Shown: positions 38,701 to 49,837 of the stretch, piece after piece
Position numbering within the stretch: position 1 is the first letter of the stretch
How the letters are laid out: every line of letters begins with the position of its first letter
Assembly: GCA_019022495.1 (NCBI GenBank)
Contig: JAFEKR010000015.1
Location: forward strand, 992,001 to 1,056,000
Origin: Epichloe hybrida
Taxonomy: Eukaryota; Ascomycota; Sordariomycetes; Hypocreales; Clavicipitaceae
Length of the DNA: 64,000 nucleotides
Direction of reading: 5' to 3'
Notes under the pieces: generated by a model
Database searches by the model: none
Seen by the model: only the letters and a program-made list of their open reading frames with translations
Told to the model about the DNA's origin: nothing
Made by a program: the position numbers and the translations under genes

Positions 38701-40600
38701 TAGTACTCTAGATTAACTGAAAGCCTGTAACCTAGTCCTTAAGGAAGCCCTTCGGGTGCAACCTGCGATCTCTAGCGCTTAGCTTTGCCAGTAGCACAGA
38801 TCTTATATTCTATAAGCTCGGGTCCTAATAATTTAACACCTAAAGTCGCGTTTATAAGCTCTATAAAAGCCCTTTTGCCTAGATAACCACTTCTACAATA
38901 CTAGAGATCTGCATCTCCTCTTATAGGTGGCCTAGGAGCTCTGCTTAATATAGCGTTAGCCTCTTTTAAGTCTTCTAATAGCCTTGAAAGCATATAAAGC
39001 TTGTTAATATTATATACCCTAGCCATAGGCTAGTTTTCTTTGTAGAGAAATCCCTTCTTTTAATTCTAGAAGATACCTGCTTTTATCATAATTATCGCTA
39101 ATACTAGATTAACATGGAATTCAGGAATAAACAGAGCTAACTCCAATACAATAGTTCTCTCTCTTTACGATACAGGATCTGTGACGGATATGCTCACAGG
39201 CCCTTAACCTAAAGCCACATAGATTATGCCACTAGCCTTAACTTCTATTACTATATCCTTATCGAATTCAGATCGTTTAAACCATTGGATGTTATTAAAG
39301 ATATGAATATTCGCTCTAGAGTTATAGAGGACTATATTCCTTCTTAATTCTAAGTTATTCCTAGCGTTTAATGAATTCGCGCTTTCCTTTAATGATTTTG
39401 CGCGTTTAAAGCGTATAAATAATAATATATTAGCTAACTTTTCGCCTAGAGTAATAGCCACTAAGTCATTTATAGGGTTCTACGAAGGCATAATAATCTT
39501 ATTACCCTTCTTCTCTGGCTTCTAATTTATAGCCTTTGATTTCTCCTATAGGTTAGCCTTAAGATACTTCTTAATGTTCTCTTTAGAGTTCTTCCTAACT
39601 TCCTAGTTCTTTAGAGCAGCTTCTAGCTTATAGAGAGCCTTAAATAAATTATAGGATTCCCACCACTTTAAGGTATTCTTTACGTTGTGATTTGTACATC
39701 CAGGGCACTTAGGCCTCTCTAGCTTTATTAAATCATTTAATTTATTACTCGTGAGAGCATTAGCAGTCTTTAGTTCCTTTAGTAGGGCCTTATAGTCCCT
39801 TTTAAACTTAGCGATGGCTTTGATTAAGCTTGTTTTCGTTCCTTTGTTAAGCAGGTTATTCCACTTCTTCTAAAATAACTTATATTTGCTTCAAAGAGGC
39901 GCAATAAACTTATATAGCATTATCTCTTTAGTCTATTAGGTCCCTAGGTCTAGACAATTTCTCTAAAGTACTTTAATTATTATAGCCCACTTATACTAAT
40001 CATAGGTACCTTTGGCTTATAAATAATTATTTAAACGGTTCTCCGTAAGGATTAGCATCTTCTTTATGTTTAGCTTATACTACTTACGAAGAAGTAAGAG
40101 TATCCTTTAGATATAATATTAAATAGACTCCTTCTCCTTAACCTTAGTATTAAAGTTAAGGGAATCTTAAATATTCTTTAAAAGGGTCTTATAAATGTAT
40201 TCCCTAATCTTCGGCATCTATTTAGCTAGATCATAATACTTTGTAAGCTTAAATTAAAGCTCCTTACATTTAAAATTAAAGCAATCCTTTGTATCTTTAT
40301 ATACTAGCTTCTAATCCTTAAGAGCATTAGGGTTGTTATCCGTAATCTCTAGTCTCTAACCCCTCTGTGGGTATGCAGGTATTATAGGTTCTTTAAGTAA
40401 TTTAACCTTATTTAGGTTAATATACTCCTAGACCCTATAGGATTCCGCGTAATTCTTAATCTACGTAAACCACTTAATCTAGTCCTTCTCTAATAATAAT
40501 ATTATATTTAGAGTTTCTTTAGATATATTAAAGGGGAACACACTATATAAGGGAAGCGTAGGATATGTTAATTAACTATTGATTGATATAATAAGGGTGT
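35760..40600 (-). pseudogene. B gag-pol polyprotein, RIP-inactivated
   Basis: Minus-strand copia polyprotein. Gag has a zinc-knuckle-like KCPGC...H near 39660-39715. Protease is in a still-open stretch 39204-39461 that reads LYNSRANIHIFNN, where the usual D-S-G-A has become N-S-R-A. The integrase has TPS.NGKAERSRGV at 38401-38450. RT has FFYIDNIIVLY near 36784-36818 (YVDD changed to YIDN). RNase H lies toward 35760. Several segments stay open for 60-85 codons, so decay is milder than in family A, but catalytic residues are lost. The gag start is uncertain; the region near 40560-40600 is the best guess. Confidence 0.87.
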
Positions 40601-40689
40601 TTATCTCGTGATATTGGCAAGCGTTGATTTAATTAATCTAACGGAGCTTAATAACCTTAAAGATAATAACAAATTTAGCAATAGAAGCC

Positions 40690-40704
40690 ACCCGGGCTTA
40701 TAAC
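40690..40704 (-). promoter_or_regulatory. Primer-binding site of B
   Basis: The minus strand after the 5' LTR reads GTTATAAGCCCGGGT, close to the complement of the anticodon arm of initiator methionine tRNA (GTTATGAGCCC). Half-tRNA priming of this kind is known from Drosophila copia and yeast Ty5. Confidence 0.65.
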
Positions 40705-40924
40705 TATTAGGTAGGGGTGTAGATAGATAATGAAAAGTGTTCAATTTGATCAATCAGAGGTACAGACAACAGCTGACTTTTGTACCTAAAAGGTGCACAG
40801 TGCGCTATGGTAATAACTAGTCTACGGAGGTACTTCTAATACATTCGTCTCCACCGATGTCTTATCCTAGTCAATGCGCGCTCCTCGCCCACACATCCAA
40901 TGCTTCAGGGAGCTCTTCCTGACA
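40705..40924 (-). repeat. 5' LTR of B
   Basis: 220 bp from TATTAGGTAGGGGTGTAG to GCTCTTCCTGACA, directly followed by the TSD copy CTCTT. Confidence 0.95.
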
Positions 40925-40977
40925 CTCTTCTTGTGATACCTAGCTCATTTGTGGTTGTGAAGTCAACCACTAATCAG

Positions 40978-41235
40978 TGTTAGATGCACCAAGGTCCTGC
41001 GCAAGTAATAAATCCCGTATAAATTCGAAGTCAATGATAGATAGTTAGCTAGCTAGGAAAGAGGGAGAAGAGAGGGAAAGTCTAGATGCTAGAAAAGTGG
41101 GCGAAATCCGTATGTAGGGCACAAAAGGGGGTGGCGAATTAATGCAGCTAATCATATTACGTGCATCGCGCCGGACCCACAATTAGTCCGGTCTTTGGCC
41201 ACGATTGAACCGATGAAGATCCGAAGGAATCAACA
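40978..41235 (-). repeat. 5' LTR of A3
   Basis: 258 bp from TGTTAGATGCACCAAGG to CCGAAGGAATCAACA. This is the least mutated LTR of family A in the window, with many CpG sites left. Confidence 0.95.
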
Positions 41236-41289
41236 TTAACACTAATAATATTATAAGTTAATATAATTTATTATAGCTTATAGTAGCTT

Positions 41290-41464
41290 ATAAACTATAA
41301 GCTATTATAAGCTATTATAAGCTATTATAAGCTATTATAAGCTATTATAAGCTATTATAAGCTATTATAAGCTATTATAAGCTATTATAAGCTATTATAA
41401 GCTATTATAAGCTATTATAAGCTATTATAAGCTATTATAAGCTATTATAAGCTATTATAAGCTA
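41290..41464 (+). repeat. Decamer minisatellite in C3
   Basis: About 17 copies of the same 10-bp unit as in C1 (GCTATTATAA register), almost without variation. Confidence 0.95.
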
Positions 41465-41586
41465 ATTATATTACTAAAAATTACAAATACTACAAATACT
41501 ACAAAATACTACATGTAGTGTAGTGTAGTAAAAAAATTCCCTTGTAGTGTAGTGTGTAGTGTAGTGTAGTGTAGTGCAAAGCTCTG
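41465..41586 (+). repeat. Subterminal TGTAG repeats and right TIR of C3
   Basis: Direct and inverted TGTAG/CTACA units lead to the TIR. The left end of C3 (27500-27650) carries the same TGTAG units, whereas C1 has TGTAT at this place. Confidence 0.85.
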
Positions 41587-42193
41587 AATATAACATAGTA
41601 ATACCTATCCTCCCGCTTAATAAACGTATCTAGACCTATTATATTATTATTTATAGTAGTATAGCGAATAAGAGCGCGCGTAAGCTTATCTAGCTTATTA
41701 TAGATATTAAATAAACCTAAGCTATATACACTAGACTAATTAAATACCGAAAGCTTTATCTTAGAAGCATAAAGAGAAAAGGTATAGGTAAATTAGCGCG
41801 TTAGCTAGTTAGTAAAGACGCTTTGTATATAGCATATAAGCTAGAGGAAATTAGCTTTAAACCTACTTATATTATCGGACTTCTTTTACTCCCTAATAAT
41901 AAGAATATATTTATACTAGAAGGTATTAGTTACTTCTATAGCTAGCTTCTATAAGAAAAGGTCTATTTACCCTTTTTATTCCTTAAACTAGTTAGTAGTT
42001 CTAGTAGTATGGAACTTAAATAGCGTATTATCTAGGAATTACTCTTCTAAAAAGTAAAGCTAGTCCTAGACTAGCTTTTTATTAGGTATAGTTAGGAAAT
42101 CCATTTACCTTTTTCTATGATATGCTATTAATACCTTATTAAGTATTGCCTTCTATTCTTTACGCTAGGTCTTAGAGTTAAAGAACTTATCCT
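41587..42193 (-). other. Unrecognised protein-like stretch G, part 2
   Basis: It begins with the TSD copy of C3 and is the continuation of 27276-27499. The minus-strand frame reads as protein-like text, for example MDFLTIPNKKLV near 42090 and FKFHTTRTTNQFKE near 41990-42030, with stops at likely Gln codons. It is cut at 42194 by hAT-like C4. The family is not recognised. It predates every insertion around it. Confidence 0.5.
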
Positions 42194-42380
42194 CAGAGAA
42201 TTGTATTTAATTACAACTACAAATGTAATTGTGTAGTTGTAGTTATAATAATTACAATTAATTACAACTACAACTACAATTACAATTAATTACAACCTAA
42301 ATTTTATAATTACAATTAATTACAATTACAAATGAACAATTACAATTACCACTACACAATTACATGTAATTATTTTAGTA
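42194..42380 (-). repeat. Subterminal AATTAC-type repeats and TIR of C4
   Basis: Interspersed direct and inverted TTACAA, CTACAA and AATTAC units occupy the place where C1 has TGTAT and C3 has TGTAG. The same AATTAC vocabulary is used by the 404-bp MITE at 46534-46937. Confidence 0.82.
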
Positions 42381-42414
42381 ATAATAGTCATAATTATGGT
42401 AATAGTGATATAAT

Positions 42415-42866
42415 AGTAATATAATAGCTTATAATAGCTTATAATAGCTTATAATAGCTTATAATAGCTTATAATAGCTTATAATAGCTTATAATAGCTT
42501 ATAATAGCTTATAATAGCTTATAATAGCTTATAATAGCTTATAATAGCTTATAATAGCTTATAATAGCTTATAATAGCTTATAATAGCTTATAATAGCTT
42601 ATAATAGCTTATAATAGCTTATAATAGCTTATAATAGCTTATAATAGCTTATAATAGCTTATAATAGCTTATAATAGCTTATAATAGCTTATAATAGCTT
42701 ATAATAGCTTATAATAGCTTATAATAGCTTATAATAGCTTATAATAGCTTATAATAGCTTATAATAGCTTATAATAGCTTATAATAGCTTATAATAGCTT
42801 ATAATAGCTTATAATAGCTTATAATAGCTTATAATAGCTTATAATAGCTTATAATAGCTTATAATA
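42415..42866 (-). repeat. Decamer minisatellite in C4 (largest array)
   Basis: About 45 nearly identical copies of ATAATAGCTT, the reverse complement of the C1/C3 unit. The uniformity suggests recent expansion or homogenisation. Confidence 0.96.
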
Positions 42867-42952
42867 GTATAAATTACTTATAGTTATATTACTTATATTA
42901 CTTAAAATGTTATTAGTATTAAAGTTTAATAAAAAATAAATAAGTAATAAAT

Positions 42953-43258
42953 TATTGGATTCACAGGGTATTGAATTCAATGTGTTACAGTCGTAAGCCT
43001 AAAGAATAGTATTGTTATTAATTATCTATTCTAGGCTATGTTATCTATTAGTATAATTAATTAAGTTATTAGAAAAAAGAGGTTAAAAGCTAGAAGTTAT
43101 AATATAAAAGGGAAAAGGGGTTACGCGTTTGTATCTCTATATCTCCTAGCTAATTAACGCGCTAGGTTATGAGTTACGTGTGGGGCATGCGCGTGGCCTA
43201 AGCTTTTGCTAGGTAATTATAGCTATGACGTGTGATTAATATTACCTTTATTCTAATA
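42953..43258 (-). repeat. 3' LTR of D
   Basis: It runs from TATTGGATTCACAGGG to CTTTATTCTAATA. GC-rich islands such as GTGTGGGGCATGCGCGTGGC (around 43179) survive. Confidence 0.94.
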
Positions 43259-43699
43259 CTAGAACTTCTCTCTTTTAACATAATTATTAACGCGTAATAT
43301 TAATTATAGGAATGAAAAGGAAAGATAGATTATGGATGTAATTAATAGGGGATGTAAGGAAAAGAACTTATAGCCTATCTAAGCATATAGTTGCTAATAA
43401 AAGGGAAATAATAATCTTGCTTAGCCTGTGAGCCTATGTAAGGATAAGTAGGTCCTTCTAAATCCCTTCTTTTTCTTAAAATAGTATATATCCCGTACTA
43501 TAGTGTATATATAATGTCTTCCTTCTCCTTAGTAATGCCTTTAATTTCTATAGTCTACTAGGAGGGCCTAGTAGGCTAGCGTGGCCGTGGCTGCTAGGGA
43601 TGTTAATTACGGGGGCGTAGATCCCCTATGTATTACTGTCTTGTCCCTATGGCTACCCTCCTAGAGGATTACCTTTTCTCTTACTATATATGTGTTATG

Positions 43700-46600
43700 T
43701 GTAAGTAACCTATCCCTTTATTTATATAGTTATTTAGTTAGTTAAGATAAAGCCTTTAAGGGCCTTGTTAGGTAATACCTTTGTAAAGGTATTAGCTAGG
43801 TTATTCTCTCTATTAATCTATTAGATCTTATAGAGTTCTTAGCGTTTATATAACTATTAAAGAGCTATAATATTAATTATTAAGTGTTTCTCTTTTATTA
43901 TACTAAGCTTAATAAGGCACTTATATAAGGAGTATAAATTTATATATGTAATAACTAGGATCTTTAGGAGCTTTAGTTAGTTAGTAACTAGGTTTAGGGT
44001 TATAGTAATTGCGTGAGCTATATTAACACTAGCTACTATGCTATAGACTTCTAAGGTAAGCATGCTTTGCGTGACTCTCTTACTCTTTGTTAAGCTAAAG
44101 TGTATAATGTTACCTTTAATTATAAACTTGCTATTAGTGTAGTCTTTATTAGCTAGGATAAGTACGTATTCTAGTTATGAGGATAGGTCCTAGTTATTAG
44201 TAAATGATTTATTTACGAAGGTAAAGAGCTTTACCTTCTTAAGGTTAATTAGGATAAACATTAGGCCTCTTTCTAGGTAATCTATTTGCTACTTTAGGCG
44301 GTGATTAAGGGCTTTTATATCCTCTAGGGTTAGGTCTTAGTGCTATGTAGTGATAGATAGATTAAAGCAAGCCTTTGGTTAGCATATTAAGGTAATGTAA
44401 GTGCCTTAGGCCCTTTGCTTAATATATTTGCGCTTTGAATTGATTATTAGAACTAATTCTAACTTGTTACTCTATCCCTTCTGCTATATCTTAATAGTAT
44501 TATTCTCTAGCGTGATAATGCCTCTGTTAAATATAAGGGGATTATCCTAGGTTAGGAATTGCTTTAGCTTTGTGTTAAAACCTATAGTAACTAGTTAAGT
44601 CTCTTCCTTCTTGGAGAACTTCTTATCTAATAGGCCGAGGGTATTATTAGTTTATATTCTAATGTATGTAAAGTTAGGGCTTTTCTTTATAGTTATAAGC
44701 AGGTAAGGATTATATATAGAGGTTTCTATCTAGAGGTTCTCTCTGTAATGCTTGTAATACGTAACCTACTAATACGTTCTAGCCTTTACGAGTTTGTAGA
44801 GGGGCTTTATAACCTTAAAAATCATGCTAGGTAGGTAAAGATACTGTATCTAAATTAGCAAGCACGCTAGGATTAGCCGCTCTAGGAATGTACAGGCCTG
44901 TACATACGCCTGATAGATATTACATAGCTAGATAAGGAATTTCCTTAATCTTGCTAATAGGGCTATCATGAGGATAAGATGTTAGCTTGCTTATTAGATT
45001 ATTAGGGCTTGTGTAAGAATAGCCTGTTTCCCTTTATCCTTATATCCTTGGATTATAAGGCGTGACTTTTTATAGGGTTTTATTATCTTGCCTTTGATCT
45101 TATTAATAATTTAGGAATTAAAGATTCGAATCCTACTATGCTTCTTCTTATTAAATATAATGAATTTAAATATACCTTGCTTAATTAGGGTATTAATTTT
45201 TACTTTTATTAACTATTTAAAAGGTTTACCTAGGGTCCTAATAACTCCTTCCTTACGTAGCTTAATGGTAAGGGCTAAGTTACTATGTTTTTCCCTAATA
45301 GGAAGGTATTAGTCTCTTAAGGTATTATAGGAGGGTTCTTTTAGGGTCTTCCGTGCCTACGCTTTAGTGGTATTGCTAGTACTATGTTCTTATCTTAGGC
45401 CTCTTGCCTTTCCTTCTTTCCCTCTTCGCTAGGCTTTACTATCTTCTTTACACTAGGATTATTATAGTAAGGCTTAATGGAGGTTAACCTAAAGGTCTTT
45501 AGGCCCCTAGGTATATTAAGCGTATAGCTCTCTTTAGTTATTACTAGTAGCTTATATAGGCTTACCTATCCCTTACTTTCTTACTAGACTTAGACCTTTA
45601 ATCTAAGTAGTAGGTTAAGGGTCTTTAAGGTATCTAGGCTATTGCGTTTAGTAAGGGCCTTATTAACCTTTCTAATAGTATAGAGTCTCTTAATCTCTTT
45701 AGTAGCCTTCTATACTATAATTATATACTATGTAATATTAGGTAATAGTAGGGATTTATTTATTATATATAAGTAGGCTTTAAAGATAAGGAGTATTAGG
45801 ATAAGGCTATTAGGGCTTACGGTGTTATTTAGGGCCTTAATTACTATTTATAGGGTAGTAGGTTTAGGTGTTGTAGGATATTCGTGCCTAATTATATTAT
45901 AGGCCCTTTAGAGTAGCTTATAATACCTTTTAACCTTCCTAATACTATAGTATGCCTTAACAGGGACTTCCTTAATTAAAATTAATATTAAAGCTGCGAA
46001 TTATCTGAATTTATTACTATGGAAGTTTGTTCTAGTGTTTATGGTAATAAAATCCGGAGGGCCTAGATAAGTATTAATCTAGTATATTTAGAGGGCTTCC
46101 TAGGTTGTTTTCGTAAAGATATCTTTAAGGAATTTCGCTATATTAAACGCTATAGCTATATCTATAGCGTGAAGTATAAGGCAGTTACTATTAAGGTAGA
46201 AAATATTTACTATTACTTTGTAATTAAAGCTACACTTATCCTTAAGGGTGAATTTAAAGTGATTAGGGCTATCTGCGTGTATCTAGTATTAGTGGCAGAT
46301 CCTTATTAGCTCCCTAATAGCTTTAATGTTAATATTATGCCTTAATTTATAGAGAACCTTATGTAAACGTTAGATTAATAAATACCTAAAGCGGCGGTGT
46401 AATTGCTATAGCTTGCCTTTTATAAGGTAGCTCTAAGGAACTGCTTTCTCTTTCTGTGTTAGTAGCATCTAGGCATGCCCTTATTTACGTATAACAAGGA
46501 CTTTAATATTTCCTTATTATAGTGTGTTCTTAGCAGAGTATTGTAAACAATTACATCGTGTAATTGTTTGTTTTTCTTAAAGAATTAATATCTAGCTTAT

Positions 46601-49150
46601 AATTAAAGATATTATACTAATAATTACGTAATCTTATAGAGTAAAAATCGAAGTAAAGTATAGTATATAAAAGTGGGTCTAAAAGTGGGTCGTACGTCTG
46701 TAATTACAAATACTAAAAACAATTACATTTTAGCACTAAAAATAAGTACAAAAGTTATTTTTCTACTTTATAGCTTAACAATCCACTTTCAGACCCACTT
46801 TTATATATAGTATTTTTCTTTGAATTTTACTCTATAAGATTATATAATTATTGGGATAATATCTTTAATTATAAGTTAGATATAAAAATAAAGAAAACAA
46901 TTACAAAACAATTACATTACACGAGTACAATTGCCTGGTTCTTAGAGATATTAAAATTAATTTTTAGATAGTTTATATTATTAAGGGACAAGAGAAATAG
47001 AGTGTTTATTAGTATAACCTAAAAGAGGATATCTCTAAATGGTCTAGGCATATTAGCTACTCTAAGCGTGATAATTGGTTCTCTTACGCTAAATCTAACT
47101 AATGCCTTTTTCGCCGTTAATTTATTAAGCTATAGTTTAAGCATTTAATATTATAAAGCAAGGAATTAAGGATGCCTTACTATAGAGAACTTTACGGCTC
47201 CTGTATTAGGTATAATCCCTTAAAATGTTACATAAGAATAGCAATCTTCTAGTATAAACATTATTAGAGCTTTGCTTAAGAGTTCTTGCTAAAAGGGGTC
47301 TTCTTTGCTTAGACTATAATAAGCTGCTTAACTTATTAGGAATTAAACTATTCTTTTACTATTAAGTTACGTTCTATAATTAAAGAAGCTTGTAGGTACT
47401 AGCCTATTTATACTATTAGGGCTATTATTAAATCTAATGCTCTTTATATACTAAGCGATTTTATTATTAACAAGGGATTAAGGTTTATATTCCTCTTTAT
47501 ACTATATAAGGAATGAATTATACAAGTTATTAGTTAGATTCGTAAGGTAGTGGTTCTTAAAGCGTTAATATGCTTTCTTATAGTCCTCTTCTAGGTGCTT
47601 TAATAACTAGTATCCTTCCTTACTACATATATAGCATTTCTTTATGTAAGGATTTTCTTCTCTTCCTTATGGTTTTAAAGGGTATTAGGTCTTTTTTCCT
47701 TTCCTATTATATTTTTAGTTAGTCTAGAATTACTCTAGGGTTATGGTTTTAGTTAGGAACTAGTGGTAGTTCTTTTTCTCTTCCTTTACTAGTTAGAATA
47801 TTATCCTAATCTATTCGTAGAATTCTTGTAGTCCCTTTGGTAGGTTCATAATAACTTCTCTATATTCTGGAATATTATTATAGGCTATTATGAGTTAATT
47901 CTAAAGTGCCCTTTTGCTTTAGCTTACTTTAGGTACTGCTTGTTATAAGATAGCTAGCCTTTCTATAAGATTATTAAAGTAATTAATTATTAATTTACTT
48001 AGGTTATCTTTTATTATCCCTTATAGGGTAGAATTATTCTATTCTAGGAGATATCTTTACTATGTATTTTTAGTCTTAAATTATTTCCTTATATAGCTAA
48101 TAAGCGTAGGGAGGTTTTATAGTTAACTAGGTTTAGAGAGGTGGTTTGTATAGTATTATAAAGCTTTGCCTTTAAGTGTAATCTTAAAGGCATAACTAGC
48201 TTATTTAGGTTAGATATTAAGTAATTTACACTTCCTATAGAATATTTAAAGCTTTAATTTAAGGATATTATAGTTATTAGTGCTATAGAGTTATTCTTTA
48301 GGGTATACCTTTAATAAGTCTATAATTTACTTTAATAAAGGTCTCTAAGTCTATAGGGGTTCTCTGGATACTTCCCTTTATATCTATAGAAGGGGTGATA
48401 AGGTCTTTAGGAAGTAAGAGGGTAGCTTTATAGGTAGTACTCTTAAGGCTTATTATTCCCTCTAACCTTTCTTTTCCTTATATTAGGGAGGAGGAAGTAT
48501 AGCTCTCTAAGCTATGCTAATAGGGGCACTACTAGCCCTAGGTAGTAGAGGTTACCTCTATTAGTAACTCTCCTGCTTAGGGGTATTATTAGTAGTATTT
48601 CTAGGGTAATACTACTAACTTATCTTAGGTGAAGGTATAGGTAAGGGAGTTACCTGCAAATACTTGTGAATAGTATCCTTAGGTAGTCTTAACTCTAGGT
48701 TAATTAACCTTCCTAGAGGAGATTAGCTTAGCCTTCCTAGAGGAGATTAACTTAGCCTTTCTAGAGAAGTCTAGCTTATTAATTCTTTTAATAGTAATTA
48801 TACTAATAGGTAGGGTGAAGGGGTAGGTTATTAAGTTCTAATATTACTATTATCTAGTAAATTATAGAAAAACTCTTTATTTTATAGGTTCTTTTAGAAG
48901 CCTATATACTTTTTCCTAGTCTCTTTAATTTCTTTAAGAGTCTAAAATTAGAATTCTTCTTAGTTTACTACTTTTTTAAGGTTATTTACTATCTTAGTGC
49001 CTCTTCTAATAGTTATATACACTTTATTATAAAGGAGATAGTCTTAAAGTCTATTCTAGGAAAGGTCTCTCCCTTTTATAAACTTATCCCTTAACTAACT
49101 ATAGAAATTATTACTAAACTTAGAGAATAGTGTTTTTCTAAATAACCCTT
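43700..49150 (-). pseudogene. D gag-pol polyprotein, RIP-inactivated
   Basis: Minus-strand copia polyprotein with the family-A layout. The gag knuckle relic KKCYICSKEGY is near 47583-47645; the protease box PNTGA at 47194-47228 has its Asp as Asn; the integrase at about 45800-46300 reads NTRTNF, RKVKRYYKLL and VIKALNNTVSPN; RT has IKPLYKLVKARTY near 44757-44815; an RNase H tail relic NTFTKVLPNKAL is near 43750-43800. The ends are estimated by comparison with A2. The MITE at 46534-46937 splits the frame upstream of the integrase core. It is non-functional. Confidence 0.85.
46534..46937. mobile_element. 404-bp foldback hAT-type MITE
   Basis: Ends CAGAGTATTGTAAACAATTA and, reversed, CAGGCAATTGTACTCGTGTA; perfect 8-bp TSD GTTCTTAG at 46526-46533 and 46938-46945. 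The two halves are long inverted repeats of each other: TTATAATTAAAGATATTAT near the left, its complement near the right, and AAAGTGGGTCT facing the complementary word across a loop of about 100 bp. It is inserted in copia D, so it moved after D. The 8-bp TSD, CAG ends and AATTAC words tie it to the C4 variant of the hAT-like family. Confidence 0.93.
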
Positions 49151-49837
49151 ATTCCCTGTATTATTCAGTCTTTATAAGGATATAGAGACTAATTTCCTTA
49201 GGTGTTATTATCTCTTTATGCTTAGAACTTCTTATTTACTAAAGTAGTTTTTCTATAATATATTATTAAAGTCTTATAGAGATATAAGGGTATGGATTAG
49301 TGTAAATAGGGGTTTTTTCTTTGTTAAGGTATTTATTACTATCTCTAGTTTTAATGCCTTTTATAGTATTATTATAACTATTACTCTTACTAGGGACTCT
49401 AAATTAACTAGAGGTCCTTAATAGTCTAGCTATATCTAATATTCTAACTAATTAAGGGAAGTAGATTTTATAATATAAGGAGATAAGGGGTATAACTATA
49501 ATAGGTATAATGTGTTTTAGATATAAAGGATTGTAAGGTAAGGTAGTTAACTTTAAATATGTAATAGAATGTATAATAAAGAAAGATAAGGGGATAGCTT
49601 AGTTACTAGCGTTAAACCTTTCTTTATTATTTTAAAATCCATATAGATATAGATATTAATACTAAAGTAAGAAAAGAGCTATATTATACTTTTCTATTAG
49701 TATAACTTATTATTAAATATAGCCTTCCTATTTTATAGGGTAAGTTATTATTAGATAAGCTGCCTTTTCTAATTAACCTTACTAATCTGCCGTGTTCGAA
49801 GACTACGTGGTTATCTATGAAGGTAACTACTAATTAG

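Larger units (their letters stand above)
35519..40924 (-). mobile_element. Ty1/copia retrotransposon B (reverse)
   Basis: This is a complete 5.4-kb element inside the leader of A3. LTRs of 220 bp are at 35519-35738 and 40705-40924, and the perfect TSD CTCTT is at 35514-35518 and 40925-40929. It belongs to a copia lineage different from A and D, with its own LTR, a G-run polypurine tract and an initiator-tRNA-type primer site. The two LTRs differ at about 16 positions, all transitions, so it was probably RIPed after insertion. Confidence 0.97.
29040..41235 (-). mobile_element. Ty1/copia retrotransposon A3 (reverse), split by B
   Basis: LTRs of 258 bp lie at 29040-29297 and 40978-41235, with a perfect TSD TTAAC at 29035-29039 and 41236-41240. 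Without the nested element B (35519-40924) the element is about 6.8 kb, like A2. B sits in the untranslated leader near the 5' LTR. The parts of A3 nearest its 5' end (34850-35518 and 40930-41235) keep far more GC than its gag-pol. Confidence 0.97.
41236..41586 (+). mobile_element. hAT-like element C3, right part
   Basis: It starts with the second copy of TTAAC left by A3, then the body, a decamer array, TGTAG-type subterminal repeats and the right terminus GCAAAGCTCTG at 41586. The 8-bp TSD AATATAAC follows at 41587-41594. Confidence 0.9.
42194..42952 (-). mobile_element. hAT-like element C4, decamer-proximal part
   Basis: The terminus CAGAGAATTGTATTTAATTA at 42194 is followed by TTACAA/CTACAA subterminal repeats (to about 42380), the decamer array, and the AT-rich body in reverse orientation. 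It is interrupted by copia D, with TAAAT at 42948-42952 and 50145-50149. The preceding 8 bp (42186-42193, CTTATCCT) would be its TSD, but the other end of C4 is lost at the E junction. Confidence 0.82.

Noticed and set aside
40690..40704. tRNA gene for initiator methionine
   Set aside because: Only the anticodon-arm complement is present, at the primer-site position of an LTR element; no cloverleaf can be formed.
42415..42866. Regular array considered as a CRISPR or centromere/telomere repeat
   Set aside because: The units are 10 bp with no spacers, lie inside a transposon, and do not resemble TTAGGG-type telomere repeats.
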